Source: Beroe ovata
Lineage: Eukaryota > Ctenophora > Nuda > Beroida > Beroidae
NCBI GenBank assembly: GCA_946803715.1
Contig: CAMPET010000006.1
Location: forward strand, 366,190-392,936
Reading direction: 5' to 3'
DNA length: 26,747 bases
The translations under genes were made by a program, and so were the position numbers. Shown here piece by piece: positions 17,153-26,747 of the stretch; positions within the stretch are counted from its first letter, which is position 1; each line of letters opens with the position of its first letter. The notes under the pieces were generated by a model, which was given only the letters and a program-made list of their open reading frames with translations, was not told where the DNA came from and made no database searches.

Positions 17153-18151
17153 ATGAGTACAGAAACAGGATCACGGGATGCCAAAAGTACACATGACCCT
17201 ATACACATTGGAGAACAGTGCAGCTTCACAACTTGTGGAACACTCGACTTTCTACCCATAACATGTTCTTTCTGTAACTCGGTCAGTTCTCAGGATCTCC
17301 TAGCCATAACCCCACACCAATAGTTGATGATTAACACCTGACTCCTCACTATACACCATCTCATGGGTAGTATGTAAAAAGCAATATTTCAGGTATTCTG
17401 CAAGATCCACCACACCCCTCCCTCTCACAGCTGCAGCAAAGTGCCCGAGAAGTTGGCTGATCATGTCAGCTCATCACCAGCCTCGAAGCCTTGTCATATT
17501 TGTCAACATACAGGTTAGTGCCACTAACTTTGTGGGTATACTTTGGCAGTGCAGTGGTATTCATTGCATTCTCTACCGCTCTCAAATGATATGATAAGAA
17601 TTTTTCTCGATCCTGATTATGTTACCCTCATCATCCCTTGTCCAGATATAGTGAACGTTATCTGTGAAGGTTGCAGCAGCATGTGTTGCATGGCCCACCG
17701 CACGCTCGAGCAACATAGCTGTCTCTCCATTCTCTCCGATCAGAGTGCACTCAAACCCTCCCTCCCCTCTCTACCTTCCTCCCAAATCAAAGGGGTAACC
17801 CCCAAACGGAAGGGGGCCAAGTCTCTGGCTCTGGAACGCAAAGTGATGTTGATGAAGATGAAGAACAAGAGTGGCGGCCCCAGCTCTGTTCCTGTTAGCG
17901 AGAGACTCTTTATCAATGTAACCCGGGCCACGACCAAAGATCCTTGTTATTTTCACTTTAGCAAAAGTTGGCTTGTGGGTCGGTGTATTGACGTTGTGGC
18001 AGGGTATCTGAAGATGAGAAATAACAATGACAAAGTTGGTCACGAAGTTTTGACCATGTCGTGCAATGGCACCGACCTGCCTATGTCGGAACTCCTCTCT
18101 GAGTTTACTGAGAGTGGTGACACTGTAATGATTTACTACAAGCCACCCTAG
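17153..18151 (+). CDS. ZFAND1: ZFAND1 homologue, two AN1 zinc fingers plus ubiquitin-like C terminus
   Basis: Three exons (17153-17281, 17393-17513, 17646-18151) join in phase 0 and phase 1 to give about 251 aa (human ZFAND1 is 268 aa). The first AN1 finger spans exons 1-2 (GEQCSFTTCGTLDFLPITC, FCNS, VFCKIHH, HSC). The second spans exons 2-3 (PCHICQH, ICEGCSSMCCMAHRTLEQHSC). Each supplies the Cys and His ligands expected. A basic linker (TPKRKGAKSLALERKVMLMK) leads to a C-terminal ubiquitin-like fold (about 165-251) ending VMIYYKPP. In human cells ZFAND1 brings the 26S proteasome and p97 to stress granules under arsenite. The start codon begins exon 1 and lies 13 bp after an acceptor-like TTGCAG, so a 5' UTR intron is possible. 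Confidence 0.88.
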
Positions 18152-18535
18152 TTGTTCAAATTAGAGGTTATTCAGTTCCTATGGTATATTCAAATTTTGA
18201 TGATTACATCTCTCAAGGTGATAATGTCGACGATTTTAATACAAATCTACAATCTTTATTTAGATTTTACTGAATAAGGGGTAGATTTTGAATAAGTAGG
18301 ATAGATTCAAGTAATGCCAAGTGGCTTAGGAAGTTGGATAGGTTTTGATTGTTGTATTGAGGTTAAATAGAAGAAATGAAGAAACGTTTGTGAATAAAAT
18401 GTTCGTATATTTTCAGTTTCTATAAAAATCTGGACTTACCTAATACCTATTCTTTTCTTCAATTTCAAGTATAACCATAACTGCCAATAATTTGTATACC
18501 TTGCCTGATCATCTCCAATTTCTACCTCTAAGGTA
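18152..18535. other. Short intergenic region between ZFAND1 and alpha-SNAP
   Basis: 384 bp, AT-rich, with AATAAA at 18392-18397 as a possible ZFAND1 poly(A) signal. Must hold the alpha-SNAP promoter, but no clear box is seen. Confidence 0.5.
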
Positions 18536-19417
18536 ATGAGTCAGGCTCGGGCACAAGCGTTGTTAGACGAGGCCAATAAGAAGCTATCCACAGGACCAGG
18601 CTTCCTCGGCAAACTCTTTGGTGGCACCTCAAGAAACACTGAGGATGCGATAGATCTATTTGTACAGGCAGCCAACAACTTCAAGATGGCTAAGATGTGG
18701 TGTGAGGCAGGCAACGCTTTCATGAAGGCTGCGTCTCTCAATTCCAGTATCTCTAAACATGAGTCAGCAAGTCAGTATGTGGAGGCAGCCAACTGTTTTA
18801 AGAAGAACAACAAGGAAGAAGCTGTGAAGTGCTTGTCAGAGGCAGTGTTGGTATATGAGGAGTTAGGCAGGTTTAGCATAGCTGCCAAGCATCTCGCATC
18901 GCTGGGGGAATTGTATGAAACGCTGGATGTGCCGGACATTGAACTTGCAGTGGTAAATTATGAGAAGGCGGCTACATACTACGAGGGTGAAGATAGTTTG
19001 AGCAATGCTAACAAGTTTAAATTGAAAGTTGCTCACTATTCCGCTCTGACATTCACCACTGAAGGGTATGAGAAAGCATTGTCGATATACGAGGAAGTCG
19101 CTGGTCACAGTATTTCCAATAATCTTCTCAAGTGGAGTGCCAAGGAGTACTATTTCAAGGCCGTCCTGTGTACCATGTGTCTAAAAGGACCTGTCAGAGA
19201 CCGTATTACACATTACGAAGAGGATTTCCCATCTTTCATCAACTCGAGAGAGCATAAGTTGGTGTGTGCTTTACAGGATGCCATTGACGAGGCTGACCTT
19301 GATGCTTTCAGCCAACTACTTCAGGAATATGATAGCATCAGTCCTCTTGAACCATGGCTTACCAAAATCATGCTGAAAATCAAGAAGTCAATCAATGAAG
19401 ATCCTGACATTTGTTAA
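18536..19417 (+). CDS. NAPA: Alpha-SNAP (soluble NSF attachment protein), intronless coding region
   Basis: The 293-aa protein matches the family length (human alpha-SNAP 295 aa). It starts ARAQALLDEANKKLSTGPGF with the membrane-attachment loop region FLGKLFGG (23-30), followed by TPR-like helical hairpins (AIDLFVQAANNFKMAKMW, AGNAFMKAASL, AANCFKKNNKEEAVKCLSEA, AAKHLASLGELYE, ALSIYEEVA). The C-terminal domain reads LVCALQDAIDEADLDAF and LEPWLTKIMLKIKKSI. Alpha-SNAP links SNARE complexes to NSF so that they are disassembled after membrane fusion. The usual acidic end with a critical penultimate leucine (EEDLR in mammals) is replaced by EDPDIC, which keeps acid residues and has isoleucine in that place. 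Poly(A) signals follow at 19541 and 19795. Confidence 0.95.
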   Translation: MSQARAQALLDEANKKLSTGPGFLGKLFGGTSRNTEDAIDLFVQAANNFKMAKMWCEAGNAFMKAASLNSSISKHESASQYVEAANCFKKNNKEEAVKCLSEAVLVYEELGRFSIAAKHLASLGELYETLDVPDIELAVVNYEKAATYYEGEDSLSNANKFKLKVAHYSALTFTTEGYEKALSIYEEVAGHSISNNLLKWSAKEYYFKAVLCTMCLKGPVRDRITHYEEDFPSFINSREHKLVCALQDAIDEADLDAFSQLLQEYDSISPLEPWLTKIMLKIKKSINEDPDIC

Positions 19418-19540
19418 TGGATTGATGGGACGTTCGGCATGATGTCTCGGTCGTGGGAATTTTTATCTGTCATGGAATCATACAATCATGCACTGTTCGT
19501 GGTTTTGTGATGTGATATAATGTCAGATAAAAAATTAGAG

Positions 19541-19546
19541 AATAAA
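19541..19546 (+). terminator. Alpha-SNAP poly(A) signal
   Basis: AATAAA 124 bp after the stop codon. A second AATAAA lies at 19795-19800. Confidence 0.5.
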
Positions 19547-19600
19547 AAGAAATGCACAATTGCAATATGCAATATTTCGTTCGTTTTTGTCACTGTCATA

Positions 19601-20176
19601 CGATCAGATCAGCTATTCCAGCATGAATTATAATCATCATCCCAAGTAAAGCGGAGACAAGATAACTGAACATGATATGCCTGCATAATGCATAATATGT
19701 TGCGATTAGTAGATTAAGTTTTGACGTGTATAAATTCGCCAGAAAATCCAATTTCAGCTTCTTTCAACATTTGGTAAATGCCTATTGATTATGAAATAAA
19801 CTTGATTTGTAAGTTTCAGTGAAGTGGTACGGGTGAAAACTTTCGTCAGGGAGAGGCTTGACGATTAATTTTAAGTTTAATGTTGTTGAATTAGACTGCT
19901 CTCATGATACTGCTATTTGTTTTATGTTTGAGTAAATGAGTAATGAATTCCAATTGAGAGTATTGTCAAAAGTCTGAAGTATTACTTTTTAATGAATCTT
20001 ACGATGCTCGTAAATTATTGTCCCTATTAATTATTCAAAACACGTAAGTTCAACTAACACCGAGCTACTATAACCTATAGCAATGTCCCCGTTTGATGGC
20101 ATAAGGTAGCTCGACTCTAGCCCACAGTGCACCCACACACACACAGTACACACACACACACAAAAACACACANNNN

Positions 20177-20215
<39 letters not shown>

Positions 20216-20262
20216 AACAGATTCTGTATTCCACACCTCCTACCTCCCCACCCTGAGAGATC
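19601..20262. other. Intergenic with a (CA)n microsatellite and small gap
   Basis: (CA)n runs at about 20130-20210, with four Ns at 20173-20176. They lie about 50 bp upstream of the SBDS start codon. No other feature is supported. Confidence 0.7.
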
Positions 20263-21610
20263 ATGTCAAAGATCTTCACTCCGACGAATCAGAAGCTGCT
20301 GACCAATGTGGTGGTAGTGAAGTTGAGAAAGGGTGGAAAACGGTTTGAGATAGCGTGTTACAAGAATAAAGTGGTTGCGTGGCGCAGCAAGATGTGAGTG
20401 TCATCACACTTTTATTTACACGCATCTTTTCAAATGATGTTCCTAGTCTTATTTACGTATCAATATTCAATACGTTCTGATAAAGACTTCGCGATTAACT
20501 AAGAACGCAATTACAGAAACCTTACCTCATTCACCATCACCCTATTTGCCAGATCAATCTAATCACCATTCTGAAAACATTCACACTGAGACCACTCCAG
20601 AGAGAAGGATATTGAGGAAGTTCTCCAGACAGAAACTGTCTTCACCAACGTGTCCCGTGGTGAGGTGGCCAAGGCAGCAGATCTGAAGAAAGCGTTCAAC
20701 TCCGACGACCACAAGAAAATATGTTTGGAGGTATTGTATAATTATATTATAGCCGGGTATGTGCCCATTCTAACGATCTGAAATTACTTACGTGAAGTAA
20801 TTTCAGATTTTGGAAAAGGGAGAGTTCCAGATATCAGAGAAAGAGCGGCAAAGCGCACTAAACAACAAATTCACAGAAATTGCATCGAATATCTCAACCA
20901 TGTGCATAAACCCCACCACACAGCGACCATACCCAGTTTCTATTCTCGAGAAAGCGATGAAAGATGCTCATATCAGTGCAAAACCTAACAAATCAGCTAA
21001 ACAGCAGGTATGGTTATGCTGTGACTATCTTGTGACTTACTGTCCTATAGTATCACAGGCTGTGCTATGACTGGCACTCGACTGACACTGTGTATTTGTG
21101 ACATTTGACTGTTATTGCCACGGTAGTACATTCTGAGTATCACTCATACAATACCCTTTGTATATCTTCTGTCTCAATGTACTTCTGAATCTTGACTTCT
21201 AACATATAGGCATTAGAGGTGATAAAAGTTCTTAAAGAATCAATCCCAATTGATCGAGTCAAGATGAAGATCAAAGTTTCAATGACATTGTCAGACTCGA
21301 AGAAATGCAGGGATCAGATTAAGGAGCAGTTTCTATCAGTAATATCAGAAGACAACGATTCACAATTCGAAATAGTAAGAAACAATGACGCCCAATAATA
21401 CGTAGATCAGTTTTCTCCTTGTGTTATTGTTCCCCTGGGGGGCAGACTCTGAGGAGCTTTGTTTAATTTGAATAACCGCAGGTGGGTTTGGCGGAGCCTG
21501 GAAATTACAAGGGTTTGGCAGAGATTGTGGGAAAACATTCAAGAGGAAAAGGAATGTGTGAGGTGCTTGGAGTTGAACAAGCATCAGAAACTGCGGTTTT
21601 TGAAAACTAG
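20263..21610 (+). CDS. SBDS: SBDS ribosome maturation factor
   Basis: Five exons (20263-20393, 20601-20730, 20807-21007, 21210-21374, 21482-21610) join in phase to 251 aa (human SBDS is 250). The N-terminal FYSH domain reads [38 protein letters not shown] and [20 protein letters not shown]. The middle domain has [35 protein letters not shown] and [15 protein letters not shown]. The C-terminal ferredoxin-like domain starts [10 protein letters not shown] and ends [16 protein letters not shown] plus a tail. SBDS works with the GTPase EFL1 to remove eIF6 from pre-60S subunits in the cytoplasm. All introns are GT-AG (207, 76, 202 and 107 nt). Intron 2 carries a hairpin over its acceptor. Confidence 0.97.
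20776..20808 (+). promoter_or_regulatory. 14-bp hairpin enclosing the SBDS intron-2 3' splice site
   Basis: ATCTGAAATTACTT (20776-20789) and AAGTAATTTCAGAT (20795-20808) are perfect reverse complements with a 5-nt loop. The AG acceptor (20805-20806) lies in the right arm. A branch-like CTAAC (20770-20774) sits just before the stem. The intron is only 76 nt. Confidence 0.8.
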
Positions 21611-22865
21611 TGGAATGTTTTGTTAACTGTTCTGTTTTAAGTTTCGCTTTTACGAAATGAACAGTGTTGTTTGACTTTTTTGTTTTAATTGGGGTATTCT
21701 CGATCAGCGTATTTTGTGTGTAGCACAGTGAGGGCTATTTCAAGATGCCATTGTACCAAATGATTTGCGCAATAGTGTATTATTTGGAAAACGCGAAAGG
21801 TTTGGAGTAGAAGTGATGGCGCAAAATAATGATTATCACTCGATCGCGCGCGCGATAGTCAAAACGTGCGTGGAAGAGTGCATTTCCGAAGCATGGAATG
21901 CGCGCACGAAACAGATTGCTGTCGATCGATGATTGTCCGATTTTATCTGACAGATAAAATCTGACAAGATCGATGATAGAACTTTCTCCTGCGCGCGGCG
22001 CAAACTTGTCCTCAGACGCGGTTTACCAACAATTAGATTGCAAATAATTTACAAATCAATTTGTGAATTTTTTCACGATTTTAGACCTATTTCAGTATTT
22101 CATGCCACAGTTTTAACTCACAATCCAGTTTTTGTTAATTCAGATGCCTCGAACATTAGTTTTCATCTTCATATCTGTGAACCCAACCTTGGATTTCTTG
22201 TATAGAACTTAAAATCTTTGACCATCTGAGTAGAGAAATTTCTAATATAAGCAAGTTTTTTGCCAGCTCCAAACTGAATGTTCCCAACTTTGATAATGAG
22301 GCCTGATGACATTTTACCACAGATCCTGAAGTTTTGGGATAACATGGGTTCAAACTGGTCATTGGGGTTGTGTGCTTGGTTTGCATTGGCATAGCATAAT
22401 TGTTATTATATATTATTACTAGGGAGCCCGTCAAGTACTCAAGTAGTCACGATAAACATCAACGCATCAGATAATGAAACGACTAAAAAACGTATTGTGA
22501 AAGGTTTTGAACGTGGTAGCTACTTTCCCAGCTTTAATCCAGATTCCAGATCAAAAGCGATCACAGCAACAGGTCACTCAGTCTGTAGGTACAATCAAAA
22601 CAGAAACATATTATGCAAGATCTGACTGTCATTGTACGCGCATCAAACTGCACGTGCAACTCCTCCCTTCCCTATCAACAGGCAGAGAGCANTCTGGGAG
22701 CTTAGTTTCATTGCTTGCTATAATTTAGTATTCTTGTGAATTGAAGCTACTTTTATGAGTTGGAGTAGAAGTTGCGTGCATTACCAGAATTTTTAGAATT
22801 CTTGAAAGAACTGAATTGAATCTATTCTAGCTTATATTTGGAACTCAAGGTGTTGACAACGAACA
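21611..22865. other. Intergenic between SBDS and paxillin, with GC-rich dispersed repeat
   Basis: 21838-22020 holds CGCG-rich blocks resembling 12640-12710 (GATGATAG, GCGCGCGGCGCAAA, TCCTCAGACG). An 11-bp inverted repeat, GATTTTATCTG/CAGATAAAATC, lies at 21942-21964. One N lies at 22692. No gene supported. Confidence 0.5.
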
Positions 22866-24716
22866 ATGGATGACTTAGGTAAGACATATTCATTTTAAAT
22901 TCACATCACCTGTTCTTTTAAGATCTTATTCATTCCTCATTTCAGATGCAATTCTTGCTGATTTGCAGCAGTCAACTGCTATTTCAACACCCAAAACTGC
23001 GCCAGTCTATGCAGAGCCATTCAGACCTCCTAAGAACCAGTCTAAAGCCCAGATTCCACCTGGTGGATCATCCCTGAGAGACAGTATCCGCACAGTTCCT
23101 GAACCAGTGGTCGAGGAAGAGGACATCAGAGCACCAACACCTGTACTTGAATCAGGAGAGGAGGCTAATGTTGCTGGTGCTGATGATGTCTCTGATGACT
23201 ATGTGTGAGTCTCACATTATATTTCTGTAATGGTTATGTTCTTATTGTCCAAATAACTATCAAGTGCTGATAAAGTGATATGGCGATATGCTGTTTCGTC
23301 TGCATATTATCATTATTCCCCCATAGGAGCGCTTAATTTCCAGAAAGGATTGTTATAAGTATCTGTTATAACTGTGATCGATAGCAGAGACCATTAATTG
23401 TATGATATATGATACACTAAATGTGATACACACCAATTGATAATGCTGTTAGTGGGTTTGCATAGTGCGTAGTACAGAGATAAGATGTGATGATACGTCA
23501 TGCACTTTGACACTTGTTGTTACCATGTTGTGTCTCAAACTGTCACGAGTCAACACGACAACTATACGATACACTCATATGATACATCATGTACAAAGTC
23601 TACGTCAGGAATATTTCACAGTGACACGCGCCGTGTAATGTACAAATAGTGAGGTACTGCTATCAGAATGTCGACTCAAAGGACTGTTTCATAAAGCTTC
23701 ACGTACTCATGTCTGCGTGTGCAGTGTACACTCGGATATATATGTGTATAGGCCAGCTCAAGATCCAATGCCTGGTTGGATAGATGGTTCATCAACTAAG
23801 TAGGCTCTCCATAAACTAATACATGTCTTTGGTATTCGTGTCTGAGTTATCAACAAGAATCATAATATACTGTGTGTCACATTTTCTCAACTTTTACCAA
23901 GGAAGAATTGGGAATGTCAACACAGCATAACAGTTTCTGTCAATATGACTTGTATATTGCGCCTTGTATTTCATCAACGATGACAGTTTGTCAGTGTTAG
24001 GTTTCGGAAACTAGGCTTTCGCCAAGGATTGTGATGTAACACTGCGGACCTATAGCTACTGCGATGTGACACTGTGAAGTGTGTACCCATGATTGTGGTG
24101 GGACACTGTGTACTGTGTACCCATGATTGTGATGTGACACTGTGAAGTGTGTACCCATAATTGTCTTACTAACACATCAAGAACTGTATGAACTACAAGC
24201 GCTATATAATGAGCACTGTAACCGACAGGCAGAGTTTACAACGGCTGCAAGAGCCGTCACGAACCAGCAACATTGACGATCTTGATAATCTACTGGATGA
24301 TCTGAACTTCGTCCAGAAGAATTACAACCCTGGTGAACAACGTGAGTTACCTGATGCACGTCATACAATGTTCAATGTTCATTGCACGTATCATGCGGTA
24401 GTCGGTACACATGTGGTGGACACGTGTTTACCTCTATTCGGCGGCTGTAATCAATAAGCATCCCCCAAAGTATCATATAGTTGTATGTCAGGGTGTTGAG
24501 ATGTGAAAAAGTGGGAAGATGCCCGAACCTCCTGTAAATTATAGCCTATAGGTCTTGAATCTATTGTTGATATCTTCTACAAAGCAAGCCTCTCATTCAT
24601 TTGAGTTTAGATGGTTAAAATACTCAATATAACGCACAGTGAATAGGAACACTATTTCGTGCCAACTGAATTTTCAGCCAAATTCTCCCGTTCTTGTACT
24701 ATCCTTGTACTTACAT

Positions 24717-24751
<35 letters not shown>

Positions 24752-26633
24752 NGAAAACAGGAATACTTCTCTCTCAGTTCATAGCTCTGTTACACTTAAA
24801 AATGATGCATGACACGCGCACACACACACACGCGCACACACACACACACATTGTGGTTATCAATGATGAGAATTTGTAACACAATCTTTCGCACCGGCCG
24901 CCGAGTCCCTGACCGTGTAGATGGCATGTAATTATTAAAACTATTTCTGAGAGACTTCACAACTGAGACATGACTCTCTGAAATCCTGGTATGATTCGAA
25001 ATACATGTGAAGCAAGAGAATGACGTAAGCGCCGGATTAGTTAATATTACACGCTGTAATGAAATCATCATCAACACCCAGCGCCGTGAATGAGGTATTG
25101 TGATGACCTCTGCAGTAAGCGGATGCTATACCACGGCATCACACTATATCCATTAATGTGTCCACAAGATACTCTGTTTCCACAAGATACTGTCTACAAA
25201 TTGTGGACAGTGTCACACTGTCGCATACCTGTCAAGCAGGACATGGGTGTTTGTGTGTGTTATAGTCGATAGTCGTTCCCGTCTTTTCAATCATTACAAA
25301 TCCGTATTCAATATATATTCAGTGAGAATATATGCGTGATATATGCACGACCCTGGATAATATGACAAGATTAGTATGTGTATGTGTGTGTGTGTGACGT
25401 GCGTGTTAAGGTATGCGATGGGTGTCAATTTGTGACCTCCAGTTCTCGACAGCTCACAGCACTACATCCTCACATTCCTCTCTCCCCCTCGCAAAACAGT
25501 CAATCTCTCCCATGAAACCGTGGATAAGGGAGTGGACATCTAATTCTGTGTCACAGTTGTTATAAGGGTTGTTATCAGACCAGTACTCTTGCAGTGAAAT
25601 TGTTTCTCATAACTTGCTTCATTTAGAACTCAGGAATAACATAATTTGAAGTGGTCGTGAATGTGTTGTCGAGCAGAGGAGCAACGCTGCCAGACTGTCA
25701 AACTTTGACTGTTCCAGTTTCAGGCTGTCACCTTTCATGATTCAAACTGTCACTGTTCCAGTGTCACACTGTCATGAACTGCCTCAGTTACACAATGACA
25801 GTGTCACACTGTTGCAGAATTTTAGCACTTGGTGTAAGGCGCGTCCGTCTGTTTGCTCCATTTCCCGCGCTTAAAGGGCGCGGTTCGTGTGCGCGCGCAT
25901 CACGCGAAATGTAAATTCCGAGAGTGTGGGAAAATTATTCAATTACTTAACATTTAGTCTGCAAGAACAAGCAAGTATTATAGTTCTGCAGTCACTACAG
26001 CGAAACAATGTGATTGTTGAGCCACCTCACACACAGTCCCTGGTTTTATGATACCTGCTAGTACGTCTGTCCCTGAAATTAGCCCCCAGTAGCCTGTAGC
26101 AAAAACGATATTGTACTTTGTAGATTAGATCAGAGATTCAATAACCTGGAATCGCTCAATCTTCTGTATCATGTGACACATATGTATTGCAGTGATTGCG
26201 GGATGTATTGCAATCTAGGGCTACTATAAGCTGGTATTTGATTTCAGATACGCAGCTAATAGCTCACAGCTATAGATTTCAGATACGTAGCTAGTAACTA
26301 GAAGCTGGTATCTGGCATTAAGTAACTGAATGATGTAAGTGAAATAACATTATTTCAGCTGTTCCAGAAACTGACGAAGTTGTCTGCGACGATTTCCCAG
26401 GTAGTAACTAGAGAATGAAGTGTTTGTCATTTGGTGGTCAGGAGTTCTGTTCCCCTGGTGGCGATTTTCATTTTAGCACAACTTACAGAAATCGCACGAT
26501 CGAGCGCTACCAAGGATCTGGATTCGCTGATGGAGTCACTACAAGGGTTCAATAATAACGCGCCTGCCCCACCCCCTGTTACGGCAGCTGACAGCAGACA
26601 TTCCTTCCAACCCACACCAACTTCAAACTCAGG
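22866..26633 (+). CDS. PXN: Paxillin, 5' part (LD motifs), continues past the window
   Basis: Six phase-matched exons: 22866-22878, 22946-23204, 23752-23799, 24229-24341, 26359-26400 and 26477-26633. LD1 is at the very N terminus (MDDLDAILADL). It is followed by PVYAEPFRPP, a Tyr-x-x-Pro site of the kind phosphorylated by FAK/Src and bound by CRK. Exon 4 holds an LD2-like motif (NIDDLDNLLDDLNFVQKN), and exon 6 an LD4-like motif (ATKDLDSLMESLQGF). LD motifs bind vinculin, FAK and GIT/PKL. The four LIM domains that place paxillin at focal adhesions must lie to the right. Intron 1 is 67 nt and intron 4 is 2 kb. The first exon encodes only 4 codons plus one base, splitting LD1. Exon 4's start is set by phase, since an earlier acceptor would hit a stop. 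Confidence 0.92.
24027..24164. repeat. ~34-bp tandem repeat in a paxillin intron
   Basis: Three to four units of the type ATGTGACACTGTGAAGTG plus TGTACCCATGATTGTG, ending 64 bp before exon 4. Confidence 0.85.
24718..24851. repeat. Two (CA)n microsatellites in paxillin intron 4
   Basis: CA runs at 24718-24751 (followed by one N at 24752) and 24818-24851. The 2-kb intron otherwise holds TGTCAC-rich low-complexity sequence (25697-25815) and a GCGC-rich patch (25865-25910). No extra LD-motif exon was found. Confidence 0.9.
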
Positions 26634-26661
26634 GTAAGGAAACTTCAAAGTCGGGGTAAGT
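26612..26661 (+). repeat. Duplicated splice-donor segment after paxillin exon 6
   Basis: ACTTCAAACTCAGGGTAAG and ACTTCAAAGTCGGGGTAAG lie 22 bp apart. Both contain a GTAAG donor (GT at 26634 and 26656). Confidence 0.75.
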
Positions 26662-26747
26662 GATAGGCGCGCGCTCCCTGGTATTTTGAATACATTCTTC
26701 ACATAATATACGCTGTACAGTGTGTGTATGTGTGTGTGTCGGTGTGT

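Noticed and set aside
24188-24228. In-frame ATG before the LD2 exon as an alternative paxillin start
   Set aside because: The acceptor at 24227-24228 fits the phase of the previous exon exactly. An internal start cannot be excluded but has no positive support.

Overview
This window looks like nuclear DNA of an invertebrate animal. Every recognisable gene is of animal type. Most are split by short GT-AG introns (44 to about 550 nt, with one of 2 kb). The DNA carries (TG/CA)n microsatellites, an LTR retroelement, a broken transposase and fold-back repeats, and small N gaps mark it as a draft assembly. Paxillin-type LD motifs, an amphiphysin-like SH3 domain and a compact GNPTAB-like Stealth protein point to Metazoa. 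The short introns and tight packing would suit a sponge or another early-branching animal, but that is inference.

Layout. 1-3.5 kb: a microsatellite, then a 1.3-kb minus-strand LTR element (TRIM-like) with a 4-bp target duplication and one coiled-coil ORF, then a weak three-exon + strand model. 3.6-5.0 kb: an intronless GNPTAB-like Stealth phosphotransferase (+). 5.2-8.5 kb: a MULE transposase remnant inside what looks like a decayed copy of the next gene; an orphan single-pass membrane protein with 20-residue repeats (-); and a two-exon orphan secreted protein (-). 9.1-11.0 kb: the 3' part of an amphiphysin/BIN-like SH3 gene (+) with an unusual Asp/Ala/Thr repeat tail. 11.0-13.8 kb: gene-poor, with a GC-rich fold-back and a perfect 136-bp palindrome.

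13.8-26.7 kb is a compact run of conserved genes, all on +: an ISG20-type exonuclease with two alternative terminal exons, WDR18, ZFAND1, alpha-SNAP, SBDS and the 5' part of paxillin. WDR18 and SBDS both act in 60S ribosome maturation. ZFAND1 and alpha-SNAP serve proteostasis and membrane fusion. Paxillin belongs to focal adhesions. They look like ordinary neighbours rather than an operon, although each gene starts close behind the previous one.

The points most worth a second look are the duplicated Exo III terminal exons of the exonuclease gene, the 14-bp hairpin over an SBDS 3' splice site, the perfect 136-bp palindrome, the small LTR element, the repeat-encoded tail after the SH3 domain, and a tandem splice donor in paxillin whose second site would truncate the protein.
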